Assembly (NCBI GenBank): GCA_000828075.3
Contig: JXCB02000002.1
Coordinates: 471,303 to 535,302 of the forward strand
Source: Tolypothrix campylonemoides VB511288
GTDB lineage: Bacteria; Cyanobacteriota; Cyanobacteriia; Cyanobacteriales; Nostocaceae
Reading direction: 5' to 3'
DNA: 64,000 nucleotides
Shown here: positions 50,991 to 59,657 of the stretch, piece after piece
Layout: every line of letters starts with the position of its first letter
How positions within the stretch are numbered: the stretch's first letter is position 1
Position numbers and translations under genes: made by a program
The notes under the pieces: generated by a model
What the model saw: the letters and a program-made list of their open reading frames with translations, nothing else
Databases searched by the model: none
Told to the model about the DNA's origin: nothing

Positions 50991-51344
50991 TTAACCAAAA
51001 GTTGTGCCGTTCCAGCCCCACATCGCGCCTTTAGCATCAGCAAATTCTATATATATACGATTTTGAGGCACACCAAGCGTTTTGTTAATTTCTTGACAAA
51101 AGTCTTGGCTCATCGCCTGAGTTTGGTCTGGCTTCATTGTACCGACACTCTTAATCTCGATGTAGCACACTGGGTCTGTCGTACCACCAAATGTCATGGG
51201 AACTCCGGCTTCAAAAGCCGTCATCATGTAGGATTCGGGTTTTCCAGTATGCTTGGCTAGTTTAGCTGAGAGGGTTTTGAGCATTGCTTCAACTTCTTCT
51301 CCAAGAGGAGCAGATACAGAAGTTTGCACTTTAATTAAGGGCAT
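50991..51344 (-). CDS. MIF/phenylpyruvate tautomerase-family protein
   Basis: A 117-residue protein with the tautomerase fold of macrophage migration inhibitory factor. The N-terminal Met-Pro exposes the catalytic proline (MPLIKVQTSVS). KPESYMMTAFEAGVPMTFGG matches the active-site Lys/Ile region and NRIYIEFADAKGAMWGWNGTTFG the C-terminal signature. It probably forms a trimer and tautomerises keto/enol forms of phenylpyruvate-like acids; the physiological substrate is unknown. Confidence 0.93.
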   Translation of the reverse strand: MPLIKVQTSVSAPLGEEVEAMLKTLSAKLAKHTGKPESYMMTAFEAGVPMTFGGTTDPVCYIEIKSVGTMKPDQTQAMSQDFCQEINKTLGVPQNRIYIEFADAKGAMWGWNGTTFG

Positions 51345-51434
51345 AATAACAATTCAAAATTCAAAATTACCAATTTTGATAGTATCAATTACCCAGTTAA
51401 TTTTATCGAACCGCATGAGGCAAGAGAAGGACGG

Positions 51435-51470
51435 TGAGGGGATGAGGGAGATGAGGGAGATGAGGGAGAC
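51435..51470. repeat. GAGATGAGG short tandem repeat
   Basis: About four 9-bp units of the GGGAGATGA type between the tautomerase gene and cobM. The reverse complement of this unit encodes the Asp-Glu-Gly run in the partial kinase at 200-240. Confidence 0.8.
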
Positions 51471-51516
51471 GCGCAGACAGAAAGTTTCCCTTTGTCTGCG
51501 TGTTCCCGTGTCCTGT

Positions 51517-52338
51517 TCAGTGGTGAGATGAGCGAAACAGATGACTGTGTTCGGGATGATATAAACGAGAGCGCGCTGATGCTTGTGAGAGTGCAGGGCT
51601 GATTATGTAAAGTGTGGTGCGAATCAGATTTTCTTGGTGAGTACAGTCTGCCATTTGATTGAGCGGAACAACCCTAATTTTTTCATCACTCCACCCTAAG
51701 CGATAGCAAATAGCCACTGGTGTTTCGGCTGGGTAGTGTTCCAGCAGTTTGGCTTGCGCTGCTTCAACGTGACGCGCACTCAAATATAAACATAAGCTAG
51801 CTTGATGAGCCGCGAGCGTTGCTAATTCCTCGCTTGCGGGAACTTCTGTGCGTCCGCTGATGCGCGTGAGTATGATTGTTTGGACTAAACCGGGAACAGT
51901 AAGTTCTACTTTGAGTTTAGCGGCGGCTGCTTGAAAGGCACTGATGCCTGGTATGACTTCAAAGGGAATTTCTGCCTCTGCCAAAAGATGCATTTGCTCG
52001 TGGATGGCGCTGTAAAGACTGGGGTCGCCAGAATGGAGACGAACGACTGATTTGTGCGATCGCACTCCTTCTATCATGATTGGCAAAATCTCTTCTAAAG
52101 TCTTGTTTGCAGTGTGAATAATCTGGGCATCTTCGCGGCAAATTTCTAAAATTTCTTGAGGTACCAAGGAATCAGCAAATAAAATCACATCGGCGCTTTC
52201 TAATAGTTTCTGCGCCTTAACAGTTAATAATTCTGGATCTCCAGGACCTGCACCCACGATATAAACAGTAGGTTCTAAAGCTTTATAAGGTTTTTCCTTA
52301 CGTATTAGGCTCGTATATTTACGCATATGCGAACACAC
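51517..52338 (-). CDS. cobM: Precorrin-4 C11-methyltransferase
   Basis: A 273-residue SAM-dependent methyltransferase of cobalamin ring synthesis. Motifs are VYIVGAGPGDPELLTVKAQK, DSLVPQEIL, VRLHSGDPSLYSAIHEQM, PGISAFQAAAAKLKVELTVP and CYRLGWSDEKI. A GTG start at 52338 has a GAGG ribosome-binding site 7 bp upstream; the ATG at 52326 is too far from it, so GTG is preferred. No cobalamin riboswitch was recognised upstream. The C-terminal Ser/His-rich tail is unremarkable. Confidence 0.95.
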   Translation of the reverse strand: MCSHMRKYTSLIRKEKPYKALEPTVYIVGAGPGDPELLTVKAQKLLESADVILFADSLVPQEILEICREDAQIIHTANKTLEEILPIMIEGVRSHKSVVRLHSGDPSLYSAIHEQMHLLAEAEIPFEVIPGISAFQAAAAKLKVELTVPGLVQTIILTRISGRTEVPASEELATLAAHQASLCLYLSARHVEAAQAKLLEHYPAETPVAICYRLGWSDEKIRVVPLNQMADCTHQENLIRTTLYIISPALSQASARSRLYHPEHSHLFRSSHH

Positions 52339-52499
52339 AGCAATTCCTCAAAAAAATTTTTTTAGCATTTCCTCAGTATCTTTCCGGATAGAACCCCTCC
52401 TTCTAGAAAAGTGTATTGGTAGATGCACCCTGGTTAAGCCCTGGAGAACACTCTGGGGCATTTTTTATTTTTGAGCCAAGAGTCCTCCTTCTCATGTGC

Positions 52500-53372
52500 T
52501 TACCTCCTCTCTCCATTTGCTTCAAGAGTGGAAACGACATCCGGTAAAGGGCGTTTAGCTATATAAAGCCAAGCTAACCCAGCTAAACCAAAGACGATTC
52601 CCAGTAAACTCACGACTTGTGCTATCCGTAGCGGTCCAAGCATCAAACTATCCGTGCGAAAACCTTCAATCCACAAGCGTCCTAAGCTGTAAGCTGCCAA
52701 ATAAACAAGAGACAGCGTACCTGTTTTCAAAGCTGGTTTGCCCGACAAACTCCTAAAAAATAAAGTTATCAGCAAAGCGAATACCATCAAATCCCACACA
52801 GATTCATAGAGAAAAGTGGGATGGAAGTACTCAAAATTAGCCAATTCTGGGGGACGATTTTCTGGTGGAATAGACAGCTTCCAAGGTAAATTTGTGGGGC
52901 TGCCAAAAGCCTCAGAATTGAAGAAATTGCCCCATCGTCCAATTGCCTGCCCTAAAATCAATGAAGGAGCCACTAAGTCAGCCAATTGCCAGAAAGAAAT
53001 CTGCTTAATTTTGGCAAATATTAATGCTGCGACAACGCCACCGATAATGGCTCCATGAATCGCAATGCCTCCTTGCCAAATCGCAATAATCCGCTCTGGG
53101 TGCTGGGCGTATTCTGACCATTGAAACAAAACGTAATATAACCGTGCTGCTGGAATTGCTGCAATAACCAGCCAAATTGACAAATCGCTGATCAAGTCTG
53201 GATTAACGTTACGGCGCTTTGCCAAGAACTGGGAAAGCGTTACGCCAATCAATACTGCTGTAGCAATCAAAAGACCATACCAACGGATAGTTAATGGTCC
53301 TATTTTCACCAGAATCGGTCCTGGAGAAGTAAATTGAAATGCCAAGGGCAAGGTGGAAAAATCCAGTGCCAT
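52500..53372 (-). CDS. lgt: Prolipoprotein diacylglyceryl transferase
   Basis: A 290-residue, seven-helix inner-membrane enzyme that transfers diacylglycerol to the lipobox Cys of prolipoproteins. The signature [17 protein letters not shown] is intact, as are the upstream [12 protein letters not shown] and the later [13 protein letters not shown] and [13 protein letters not shown]. Length is normal. It lies upstream of cobM on the same strand with a 161-bp gap. Confidence 0.97.
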   Translation of the reverse strand: MALDFSTLPLAFQFTSPGPILVKIGPLTIRWYGLLIATAVLIGVTLSQFLAKRRNVNPDLISDLSIWLVIAAIPAARLYYVLFQWSEYAQHPERIIAIWQGGIAIHGAIIGGVVAALIFAKIKQISFWQLADLVAPSLILGQAIGRWGNFFNSEAFGSPTNLPWKLSIPPENRPPELANFEYFHPTFLYESVWDLMVFALLITLFFRSLSGKPALKTGTLSLVYLAAYSLGRLWIEGFRTDSLMLGPLRIAQVVSLLGIVFGLAGLAWLYIAKRPLPDVVSTLEANGERR

Positions 53373-53472
53373 GCAAAAGTACCTAAAAGACTATAAAAAG
53401 CTAATATACATTTGACTTGTGTTTGTTAAGAGCGAGATGGAGAACTCACTCTTGAGGGAAGGAGAGAGGCAC

Positions 53473-53529
53473 AGAGAGAGTGAGGGAGTGAGGGAGAGAG
53501 GGAGTGAGAGAGGGAGTGAGAGAGGGAAG
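53473..53529. repeat. GAGGGAGT short tandem repeat
   Basis: Purine-rich run of GTGAGGGA/GAGAGGGA units upstream of lgt, matching the repeats at 58097-58158 and, in reverse complement, 2194-2257. Confidence 0.85.
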
Positions 53530-53605
53530 TATTTCTTCCATTCATAACGGGTGGCGATCAAAGGGCACTGCGCGGAGCGTAATCGCCGCCAGTGCGCCTG
53601 ATCCT

Positions 53606-54016
53606 AAGAAACACATTCTAGGATGCTTGTACAACAAGGCTTTTGGAAAAACTGAAGAATAGACTTCTTGCATGAATCTTTACCCTCACCACGCCACTTG
53701 CTACAACGGAGGGAACCTCCGCAACGCAGTGGCTCCTAAATCCCTCTCCCAAGCTTGGGAGAGGGACGCGTGAAATTGGCTCCCCGAATCCCAAAATTGG
53801 GAGAAGGGGTTGGGGATTCGGGCAAGTTTTGCATTCGTGCAAGAGGTCTAATGTGTTTCTTTCATATGTTACTTGCGCCTTAAAAACCCGCAAGTTCGAG
53901 GCTCAGATCTTGCAGCCAACAAGAGCCAGAGGCTGTAATATCTCGTTACCAGTTGAACCTGGTAACAGAGTTGGAGGCTTCGCCGACTCACTGTTGCAAC
54001 AGGTACAAGATCTCAG
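53606..54016. repeat. Composite inverted repeat, copy interrupted by a 191-bp element
   Basis: Same two-part repeat as at 50637-50892 (AAGAAACACATT, AATGTGTTTCTT, CTCAGATCTTGCA and AAGATCT ends). The left part is split by the TAGAC-type element at 53660-53850. Confidence 0.75.
53660..53850. mobile_element. 191-bp inverted-repeat element with TAGACTTCTTGCA ends
   Basis: Ends TAGACTTCTTGCATGAAT and ATTCGTGCAAGAGGTCTA are inverted repeats with two mismatches. It interrupts the composite repeat, so it is the younger insertion. Its interior matches the copy at 12399-12953 and shows that copy's MITE target site intact (CCCAAGCTTGGG). Confidence 0.8.
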
Positions 54017-54610
54017 GTAAAGCGCCTAAGCTCCACGGAGCGTGGGATGGTCCCGGATTAAAGGCAATAGCGAGGTGGTTTTAAATTCTATATTCAATCT
54101 AAAATCCAAAATTCCTACTCTTGACTTTGTCAAAAATTGTTGTACTGTCCACAGCATTGATTTTAAGTCGCAGTGGGCAAAGAAGGCAGCATAGGCAGTG
54201 TATTTATCAAGAACTTTATTTTTAGGGTAGATAAATAAGAGTATGGCATTAGGTGCAACAGAGTTTACCAAAGACAAATATCCTAGATTTTTCAACTGGT
54301 GAGGTCAACCCCTTCTCAAGAGCGGAGACGCTACGCACATGAAGGAGCCTGCGCTTTGCGCTTACGCTTAATTCAAAATTCACGCATTCGCTCATTCAAA
54401 ATGGAAGACTCGAAAGGATGTTGACGGGGGCTTGAATAATGTTGCTAGAGTTCTTTTTCTCTCCATGAATAAATTCAGGGCTTGTATCCGTTCGGCTGAG
54501 CTCACGGCGAAGCCTTTTCTTGTTCGGTCAGTGTCCTCCCCACCATACGTACTCGTTGGTGGGGAGTGGGGAGTGGGTACTGGGGACTGGGGGCTGGGGA
54601 GTGGCAATTA

Positions 54611-54670
54611 CCTAATCCCCAATCCCTAATCCCCAATCCCTAATCCCTAATCCCCAATCCCTAATCCCCA
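54611..54670. repeat. Long heptanucleotide tandem repeat (CCCTAAT/CCCCAAT)
   Basis: About eight heptamer units alternating CCCTAAT and CCCCAAT, the longest such array in the window, about 85 bp upstream of the coaD start. Confidence 0.9.
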
Positions 54671-54753
54671 GCCCCCTTTACTGAAAACTTGGACTTTGTT
54701 GCTGCTAACCAGTAGTGGTTAGATATAATCACGTAAACAACTTTGAGGCATCT

Positions 54754-55329
54754 GTGATTGTGATTGCCATTTATCCAGGAAGCTTCGATCCTATCACCTT
54801 AGGACACCTTGACATCATCCAACGCGGCAGTCGCTTGTTTGCCCAGGTGATTGTCGCTGTCGTACGCAATCCTAACAAAAATCCACTGTTTACAGTGCAA
54901 AAACGGCTAGAACAGATTCGTGTGTCTACAAAACATCTCGCTAATGTAGAGGTAGACGCCTTTGATGGTTTGACCGTAAACTATGCTCAAATGCGGGAAG
55001 CGCAAGTGCTACTGCGGGGTTTACGAGCAATTTCAGACTTTGAAGTCGAACTTCAGATGGCTCACACGAATAAAACCCTTTCTCATCAAATAGAAACAGT
55101 TTTCTTAGCAACATCAAATGAGTATAGTTTTTTAAGTAGTAGTGTGGTAAAAGAGGTTGCTAAGTTTGGTGGCTCTGTCGATCATCTTGTTCCCCCGCAC
55201 GTTGCCCTGGATATTTCCCAATGCTACGCCCAAAACAATCCCGTACCGAACCAAATCAAAACGGAAGCAATCCCCCCCCGCCAGAGTTTGCCGATGGAAT
55301 CTCCTACGACGGAGACACTACGCGAATAG
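54754..55329 (+). CDS. coaD: Phosphopantetheine adenylyltransferase
   Basis: The penultimate enzyme of coenzyme A synthesis. The likely start is the GTG at 54754, preceded by GAGG 6 bp upstream, giving [20 protein letters not shown]; an upstream in-frame ATG at 54715 would add an unusual leader. The nucleotidyltransferase motif [12 protein letters not shown] and the loop [20 protein letters not shown] are complete. The last 35 or so residues ([20 protein letters not shown]) are not typical of the family. They are encoded by sequence overlapping the next gene by 109 bp, including a C8 run (55271-55279) and a dispersed repeat that supplies the TAG stop. Confidence 0.93.
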   Translation: MIVIAIYPGSFDPITLGHLDIIQRGSRLFAQVIVAVVRNPNKNPLFTVQKRLEQIRVSTKHLANVEVDAFDGLTVNYAQMREAQVLLRGLRAISDFEVELQMAHTNKTLSHQIETVFLATSNEYSFLSSSVVKEVAKFGGSVDHLVPPHVALDISQCYAQNNPVPNQIKTEAIPPRQSLPMESPTTETLRE

Positions 55330-55916
55330 CAAGCGTAGACATTCAGCAGGAACTCAACCGCTTGGAGGAGATGATTCTTGCCGGTTTCAACATTCCATTG
55401 ACGCGACGCACGTTAGTGGATGAAGACAAGCTGCTGGATCAGCTTGATGAAATACGGCTTTGTTTACCTGAAGCTTTTCAAGAAGCAGCAGCAATCATCC
55501 AACAAAAGGAGGAAATTCTCCTGCAAGCGGAAGAGTACGGGCAACAAATTGTTGATGCAGCGCAAGCCAAGCGATCGCAAATTTTGGATGAAAGCGACAT
55601 CATCAGACAAGCAGAACACGAAGCCGCCGAACTGCGGCGACAAGTTCAGCAAGAATGCGACGAAATGCTGCAAGAAACCCTCGAAGAAATTGACCGCAAA
55701 CGACGCGCTTGTCAACAAGAAATAGAGGAAATGCGGCGTCAGGCAATTGCAGAAGCAGAGGCAATTGAACAGGGAGCCGATGACTACGCTGATAGTGTCC
55801 TAGAAAATATTGAGCAGAATCTTCAGGATATGTTGCGAGTTATCCGTAATGGACGCCAACAATTACAACCAGACTCCTCTTTAGAGGATAATTCTCAATT
55901 TCCTAAGAAAAAATAA
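55221..55916 (+). CDS. Coiled-coil protein, DivIVA/ATP-synthase-b-like
   Basis: A 231-residue protein from the ATG at 55221, overlapping coaD by 109 bp in another frame. The N-terminal 30 residues are Pro/Asn-rich. From about residue 40 it is almost wholly coiled coil ([40 protein letters not shown]) and ends [20 protein letters not shown]. The pattern fits a conserved cyanobacterial protein with DivIVA-like or ATP synthase b-like annotations. A dispersed repeat is translated as [12 protein letters not shown] at the coaD stop. Genomic link to coaD appears fixed; function unknown. Confidence 0.8.
   Translation: MLRPKQSRTEPNQNGSNPPPPEFADGISYDGDTTRIASVDIQQELNRLEEMILAGFNIPLTRRTLVDEDKLLDQLDEIRLCLPEAFQEAAAIIQQKEEILLQAEEYGQQIVDAAQAKRSQILDESDIIRQAEHEAAELRRQVQQECDEMLQETLEEIDRKRRACQQEIEEMRRQAIAEAEAIEQGADDYADSVLENIEQNLQDMLRVIRNGRQQLQPDSSLEDNSQFPKKK
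55299..55340. repeat. Dispersed repeat spanning the coaD stop codon
   Basis: A CTCCTACGACGGAGACACTA module followed by CGCGAATAGCAAGCG. It is read in frame by both overlapping genes and matches the palindromic modules at 12750-12780 and 47720-47750. Confidence 0.7.
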
Positions 55917-55923
55917 AGCCGAT

Positions 55924-56622
55924 CTACAAATCTGACGGATCAATCCCCATCGCCTGTAATCGTTCAGCCAGTCGTTCTGCTCGCAATCGCTCCTGCTCCA
56001 TAGCCTCATCAGGACTGGGGTAGCGGTTCCCTGCTGCGTCGTACCAATACAGCCACTCCCGTGTCCAACCACTGTAGGTTCCCATACCCCGCCCAATTCC
56101 TAAGCCAATCTCTGGCATATAAAACGGTTCTCCTGATTGATGAAGCACATACTCACTATCAACGAGGCGGTAAACTTCAAACGGTTGGTGCTTATCTCGT
56201 TGCCAATAGTCCAGGTTGTAGACGACGTAGTACAGCACCCCTAACTGTACATACTTCTGCTGTTTTTCGTCGTACTCTCCACCGTATTTGTGAGAAACAC
56301 ACTCTAATGCCAAGATAGGAACGACAGAATTTTCTTGCCATAACACATAGCTCAGCCTTCCTCGCTGTCCTTTTCGCCGTTCTACCCCTATGCTGAGAAA
56401 TCCATCTGGTACTAATGGCTCTGGATAACGTTGGTTGGGAATGTAGTATATACCCATGTCCACCCCAAAGAACCAATCCATCCGCTCTGACCAAATTAAG
56501 GCTAAGCTGGCTAGTAACAAGTTGGGTATGAGGTTTTGCAGTTCATTATCCACAGGGGTATCGTCAGAGCTGGGTAACTCTTCAGCAGTAGGCAAACGTT
56601 CCAGCGAGTTGTAATCTAGCAT
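55924..56622 (-). CDS. Uma2-family (DUF820) PD-(D/E)XK nuclease-like protein
   Basis: A 232-residue protein of a family greatly expanded in cyanobacteria. The restriction-endonuclease-like core is visible: MGIYYIPNQRYPEPLVPDGF (metal-binding Asp), LALECVSHKYGG (Glu at the D/E-x-K site; Lys replaced by Val/Ser as usual in the family), and KQQKYVQLGVLYYVVYN. The C-terminus is an Arg/Glu-rich helix (EQERLRAERLAERLQAMGI). DNA cleavage is presumed from the fold. Convergent with the coiled-coil gene, 7 bp apart. Confidence 0.9.
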   Translation of the reverse strand: MLDYNSLERLPTAEELPSSDDTPVDNELQNLIPNLLLASLALIWSERMDWFFGVDMGIYYIPNQRYPEPLVPDGFLSIGVERRKGQRGRLSYVLWQENSVVPILALECVSHKYGGEYDEKQQKYVQLGVLYYVVYNLDYWQRDKHQPFEVYRLVDSEYVLHQSGEPFYMPEIGLGIGRGMGTYSGWTREWLYWYDAAGNRYPSPDEAMEQERLRAERLAERLQAMGIDPSDL

Positions 56623-56735
56623 GGCGACAACCGATTTTGGAGCAGGTATCTGTATGTTAGCGTTGTCGCCACATCACAAAAACCCAGTTTTTCTTAAAAA
56701 CCAGGTTTATCGACAGAAGTCTCTGCTTCACATCA

Positions 56736-58085
56736 CTACAAAGTATAAGTAAAATCTTCTACCAACATACCGGGAACCATACTGCCCCCAAGTTGGCGAC
56801 TCTCGTAAGTTCCGACTTCAGGAATGAATTCTTGAAAGTTGGTCAAATCTATCAAGTTTTCTCCCCAAAAACGATAGAGACTTTCATCAAAACGCAAATT
56901 TTCAATAGGGGCGATGATTTCGCCACCTTCCACCCAAAAACAAGCATAACGGGTCATACCTGTAATTCTTCCTGTGGGGCGATCGCTCCAATTCAAGTAA
57001 TGTAAATTAGAGACATACAAACCCGTATCTAAACTAGGAAGAATTTCCTCAAATCTTAAATTTCCTGGACTCACTTCTGGCGCACGTAAAGCCTCATAAC
57101 TATTAGCGCCGTTAGCAGTTTTTTGATATTCCTTTGCTGTGCGAGAACTCACCAGCGTATTTACCAAAACTCCCTTTTCAATTAAAGGTAATTCTGGTGC
57201 TGCCATTTCCCCCAATTCATTAAATCGCGGCACCAACCCTCGTTGAAAGTTTTCTTTCACATAAAATGCATTACTCAACTGCTTTTCTTTCCGCCACAAT
57301 AAAGCTAAAGCACTGCCTCCTTGTTGTAAATCAGCTTCACTGACACCTCCCCAAGAAAGCATGGCTAATAAATCAGCAACTGCTGCTGGTGCAAAATAAG
57401 TTTTGTAGTGACCCCGTGGTAATTCTTTTACAGAACGAGAAAGCAATTTTAGTTGTTTTTTGGCATCGCTAATTTTAGCTCCATAAGCTTCTTGATTCCA
57501 ATCACTACCTGCAAAAGTCCCTTTAACAGCTTGTCCTTCGGTCGTGAATATAGAATAGTCCAATGTAAAAGTATCAGTACTAAACCAATGCTTTTGACCA
57601 CTGGAATCGGCATAAGCTTTAATAACAATTCCCCCAGCATATATACCTGTAAAATCTAATTCTACAACCTGTTCTAGCACCGTTGGCACGACCACTTCAT
57701 CAGCCAATAAATTGCCAGAATGGACTTCTCGACTGGTATTTGTTCCTGATGGTAATACTAAATATGGATCTACGGGTAACTGGGGAAGTTCTTCGCGTAG
57801 TTCTTGCAAAGCTTGATATGCCAAAGTCCAATCTTCTTCGCAATTTCCAGTAAAGGGAAATTGCCGAGAACTACTGCGCTGATTTTGCATTAAAGTCAGT
57901 TCAATCCAACCATCAGCGACACAACCTGTTTGTCGCACTTTGGCACGATTGAAACGAGTAAATTGACTGCGTTCACTGCTGAGTTTCACAGTGAATTCTT
58001 CATCTTCTTTCTTATCTAGAAGAGTGTCAATCAGTTGGTTAAAGCTGACTTCTAAGGCAGATAGTTCTTCGTGTTTCACGGGCAT
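56736..58085 (-). CDS. TldD/PmbA-family protein, TldE-like subunit
   Basis: A 449-residue protein encoded just downstream of tldD. It lacks the HExxxH metal motif and matches the non-metal partner: ERSQFTRFNRAKVRQTGCVA, GTFAGSDWNQEAYGAKISDA, GNLRFEEILPSLDTGLYVSN and GRITGMTRYACFWVEGGEII. TldD and TldE form a heterodimeric protease that degrades unfolded peptides. The N-terminus is normal. A 117-bp gap filled with a short tandem repeat separates it from tldD. Confidence 0.9.
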   Translation of the reverse strand: MPVKHEELSALEVSFNQLIDTLLDKKEDEEFTVKLSSERSQFTRFNRAKVRQTGCVADGWIELTLMQNQRSSSRQFPFTGNCEEDWTLAYQALQELREELPQLPVDPYLVLPSGTNTSREVHSGNLLADEVVVPTVLEQVVELDFTGIYAGGIVIKAYADSSGQKHWFSTDTFTLDYSIFTTEGQAVKGTFAGSDWNQEAYGAKISDAKKQLKLLSRSVKELPRGHYKTYFAPAAVADLLAMLSWGGVSEADLQQGGSALALLWRKEKQLSNAFYVKENFQRGLVPRFNELGEMAAPELPLIEKGVLVNTLVSSRTAKEYQKTANGANSYEALRAPEVSPGNLRFEEILPSLDTGLYVSNLHYLNWSDRPTGRITGMTRYACFWVEGGEIIAPIENLRFDESLYRFWGENLIDLTNFQEFIPEVGTYESRQLGGSMVPGMLVEDFTYTL

Positions 58086-58096
58086 TATTGTAAATC

Positions 58097-58158
58097 GAGG
58101 GAGGGAGGGAGTGAGGGAGTGAGGGAGGGAGGGAGTGAGCGAGGGAGTGAGCGAGGGA
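58097..58158. repeat. GAGGGAGT short tandem repeat between tldD and tldE
   Basis: Units of GAGGGAGT and GAGCGAGG fill most of the space between the two tld genes. Same class as at 53473-53529. Confidence 0.85.
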
Positions 58159-58202
58159 AAATTCTTTCTTTGTCCCTCTTTCCCTTTGTCCTTCGCTCCT
58201 CT

Positions 58203-59645
58203 TCAAGCGCCGCCGCCAAAAACTTCGACGTTAGCAAATACACAAATGGGTGAACCATGACCTACCGAAATCGCTTGGTTTGGTTCTCCCTTACCACAAA
58301 AAGGAGTTCCATACATCTCCCAAGTGGAGGAGTTTCCTACTTTTACTAAACTGTGCCAAAACTCTGGAGTCGTGGCTCTATAGTTGGGATTGCGGGCGGT
58401 TTTGGTGAGTTTGCCGTTTTCAATTAATTTAGCGTACTCGCAACCAAACTGAAATTTATAGCGGCGATCGTCAATCGACCAGGAGCGATTGGATTCCATA
58501 TAGACACCGTGTTCTATTCCAGCAATGATTTCCTCAAATGAGGCTTCCCCTGGCTCTAAATTCAAGTTTGCCATGCGGTCAATTGCTGGTCGATTCCAAG
58601 AGCTAGCACGCGCACAAGCAACACCCGGTACGCTTGCTCTTGCTTGGCTTTCCAAACTGCCCAAACCCCGCAGGAGAACGCCTTCTTTGATTAAATACTC
58701 CCGTGTTGCCACAGCACCTGTATCATCAAAGCCATAGCTCGCAAATTCACCCTGTACCGTGGGGTCAAAGGTAATGTTCATTACGGGTGAACCATACACC
58801 AAAGTGCCGAAATCACTTTTACTGACGAAGCTTCCTCCGGCGTAATTGCGTTCATCTCCCAAAATTCGGTCGATTTCTACGGGATGCCCGACACTTTCGT
58901 GGATTTGTAGCATCATCTGGTCTGGCGCTAACACCAAATTGGTACGCGTGGTTGGGCATTCTTCTGCTGTCAACAGTTCTACTGCTTGTTCACCAATTTG
59001 CTGCACCCGATGCCATAAGTTTGGTTCTTGGAAAAGTTCCAGTCCGCCTTGGTAACAGTTTGCTTGCCAGCCGTTATTGCTGCGTTGCTGGACAATTGAA
59101 CCATCTTGTGCAGTTGCTCCGTAATGAGTGCTAAAAAACATGAATTTTTGATACACTTCAGAGCCGTTGCTACTAACAAACCAAGTTTCCCTTTCGCTGG
59201 TACTGGCAACAACTGTGGTTTGTACAATTTGGTCAGAGACTTTTAAAGTCTGGCAAATGCGCACAAGTAAATCGCTGATTTCCCCTGGACTCAGAGCATC
59301 CAAGGCTTGAAGAAACGGCGAAGTATACTGACCGACGACTTTAGGACGCTCTCTGGCTGCGTTAAATGGATATATCCACCATTCGCTGGCTGCAAGTGCT
59401 TGTTTATACGCTTTTTCAGCAGCAGATTGCAGGTCTTGTAGCTGCAGTGAATTAGTAGCTCCATAGCCTATACACCCATTTACCATTACTTCCAACATAG
59501 CTCCGGTAGTGGAAGATTTACCGTTGCTTTGGGGTATGCCATCACGGAAATGACGGTTATATGAAGTATCTTTGACGGCTCTAATACCGAGCCAATCAGC
59601 AGGTATATTTATTTGAGCGATCGCTTTTGTTAGTTCAGACCACAT
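58203..59645 (-). CDS. tldD: Metalloprotease TldD
   Basis: A 480-residue subunit with the family metal site HESVGHPVEIDR (HExxxH), the downstream glycine-rich GSFVSKSDFGTLVYGSPVMN, and the C-terminal GTPFCGKGEPNQAISVGHG that carries the third ligand. It should form the catalytic subunit of the TldD/TldE peptidase with the downstream product. Length is normal. cysS lies 12 bp further upstream on the same strand, so cysS-tldD-tldE may be one transcript. Confidence 0.93.
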   Translation of the reverse strand: MWSELTKAIAQINIPADWLGIRAVKDTSYNRHFRDGIPQSNGKSSTTGAMLEVMVNGCIGYGATNSLQLQDLQSAAEKAYKQALAASEWWIYPFNAARERPKVVGQYTSPFLQALDALSPGEISDLLVRICQTLKVSDQIVQTTVVASTSERETWFVSSNGSEVYQKFMFFSTHYGATAQDGSIVQQRSNNGWQANCYQGGLELFQEPNLWHRVQQIGEQAVELLTAEECPTTRTNLVLAPDQMMLQIHESVGHPVEIDRILGDERNYAGGSFVSKSDFGTLVYGSPVMNITFDPTVQGEFASYGFDDTGAVATREYLIKEGVLLRGLGSLESQARASVPGVACARASSWNRPAIDRMANLNLEPGEASFEEIIAGIEHGVYMESNRSWSIDDRRYKFQFGCEYAKLIENGKLTKTARNPNYRATTPEFWHSLVKVGNSSTWEMYGTPFCGKGEPNQAISVGHGSPICVFANVEVFGGGA

Positions 59646-59657
59646 AACAATTGAATT

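Larger units (their letters stand above)
53373..54753. other. 1.4-kb gene-free, repeat-rich stretch between lgt and coaD
   Basis: Contains a GAGGGAGT short repeat (53473-53529), a composite inverted repeat with nested insertion (53606-54016), palindromic modules near 54310-54365 and a long CCCTAAT/CCCCAAT repeat (54611-54670). Open frames inside it are translated repeats with no family resemblance. Confidence 0.65.

Noticed and set aside
52339-52499. Possible cobalamin riboswitch near cobM
   Set aside because: This gap is downstream of lgt and too short and unstructured; no B12-box was recognised.
53940-53975. Hairpin GTTACCAG-TTGAAC-CTGGTAAC considered as an integron attC site
   Set aside because: No integrase or cassette array is present, and it lies inside a composite repeat.
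54026-54295. Open frame of 89 codons on the minus strand
   Set aside because: Part of it is translated AAAATTC-type repeat, no family pattern is visible and it lies in a repeat-rich gap.
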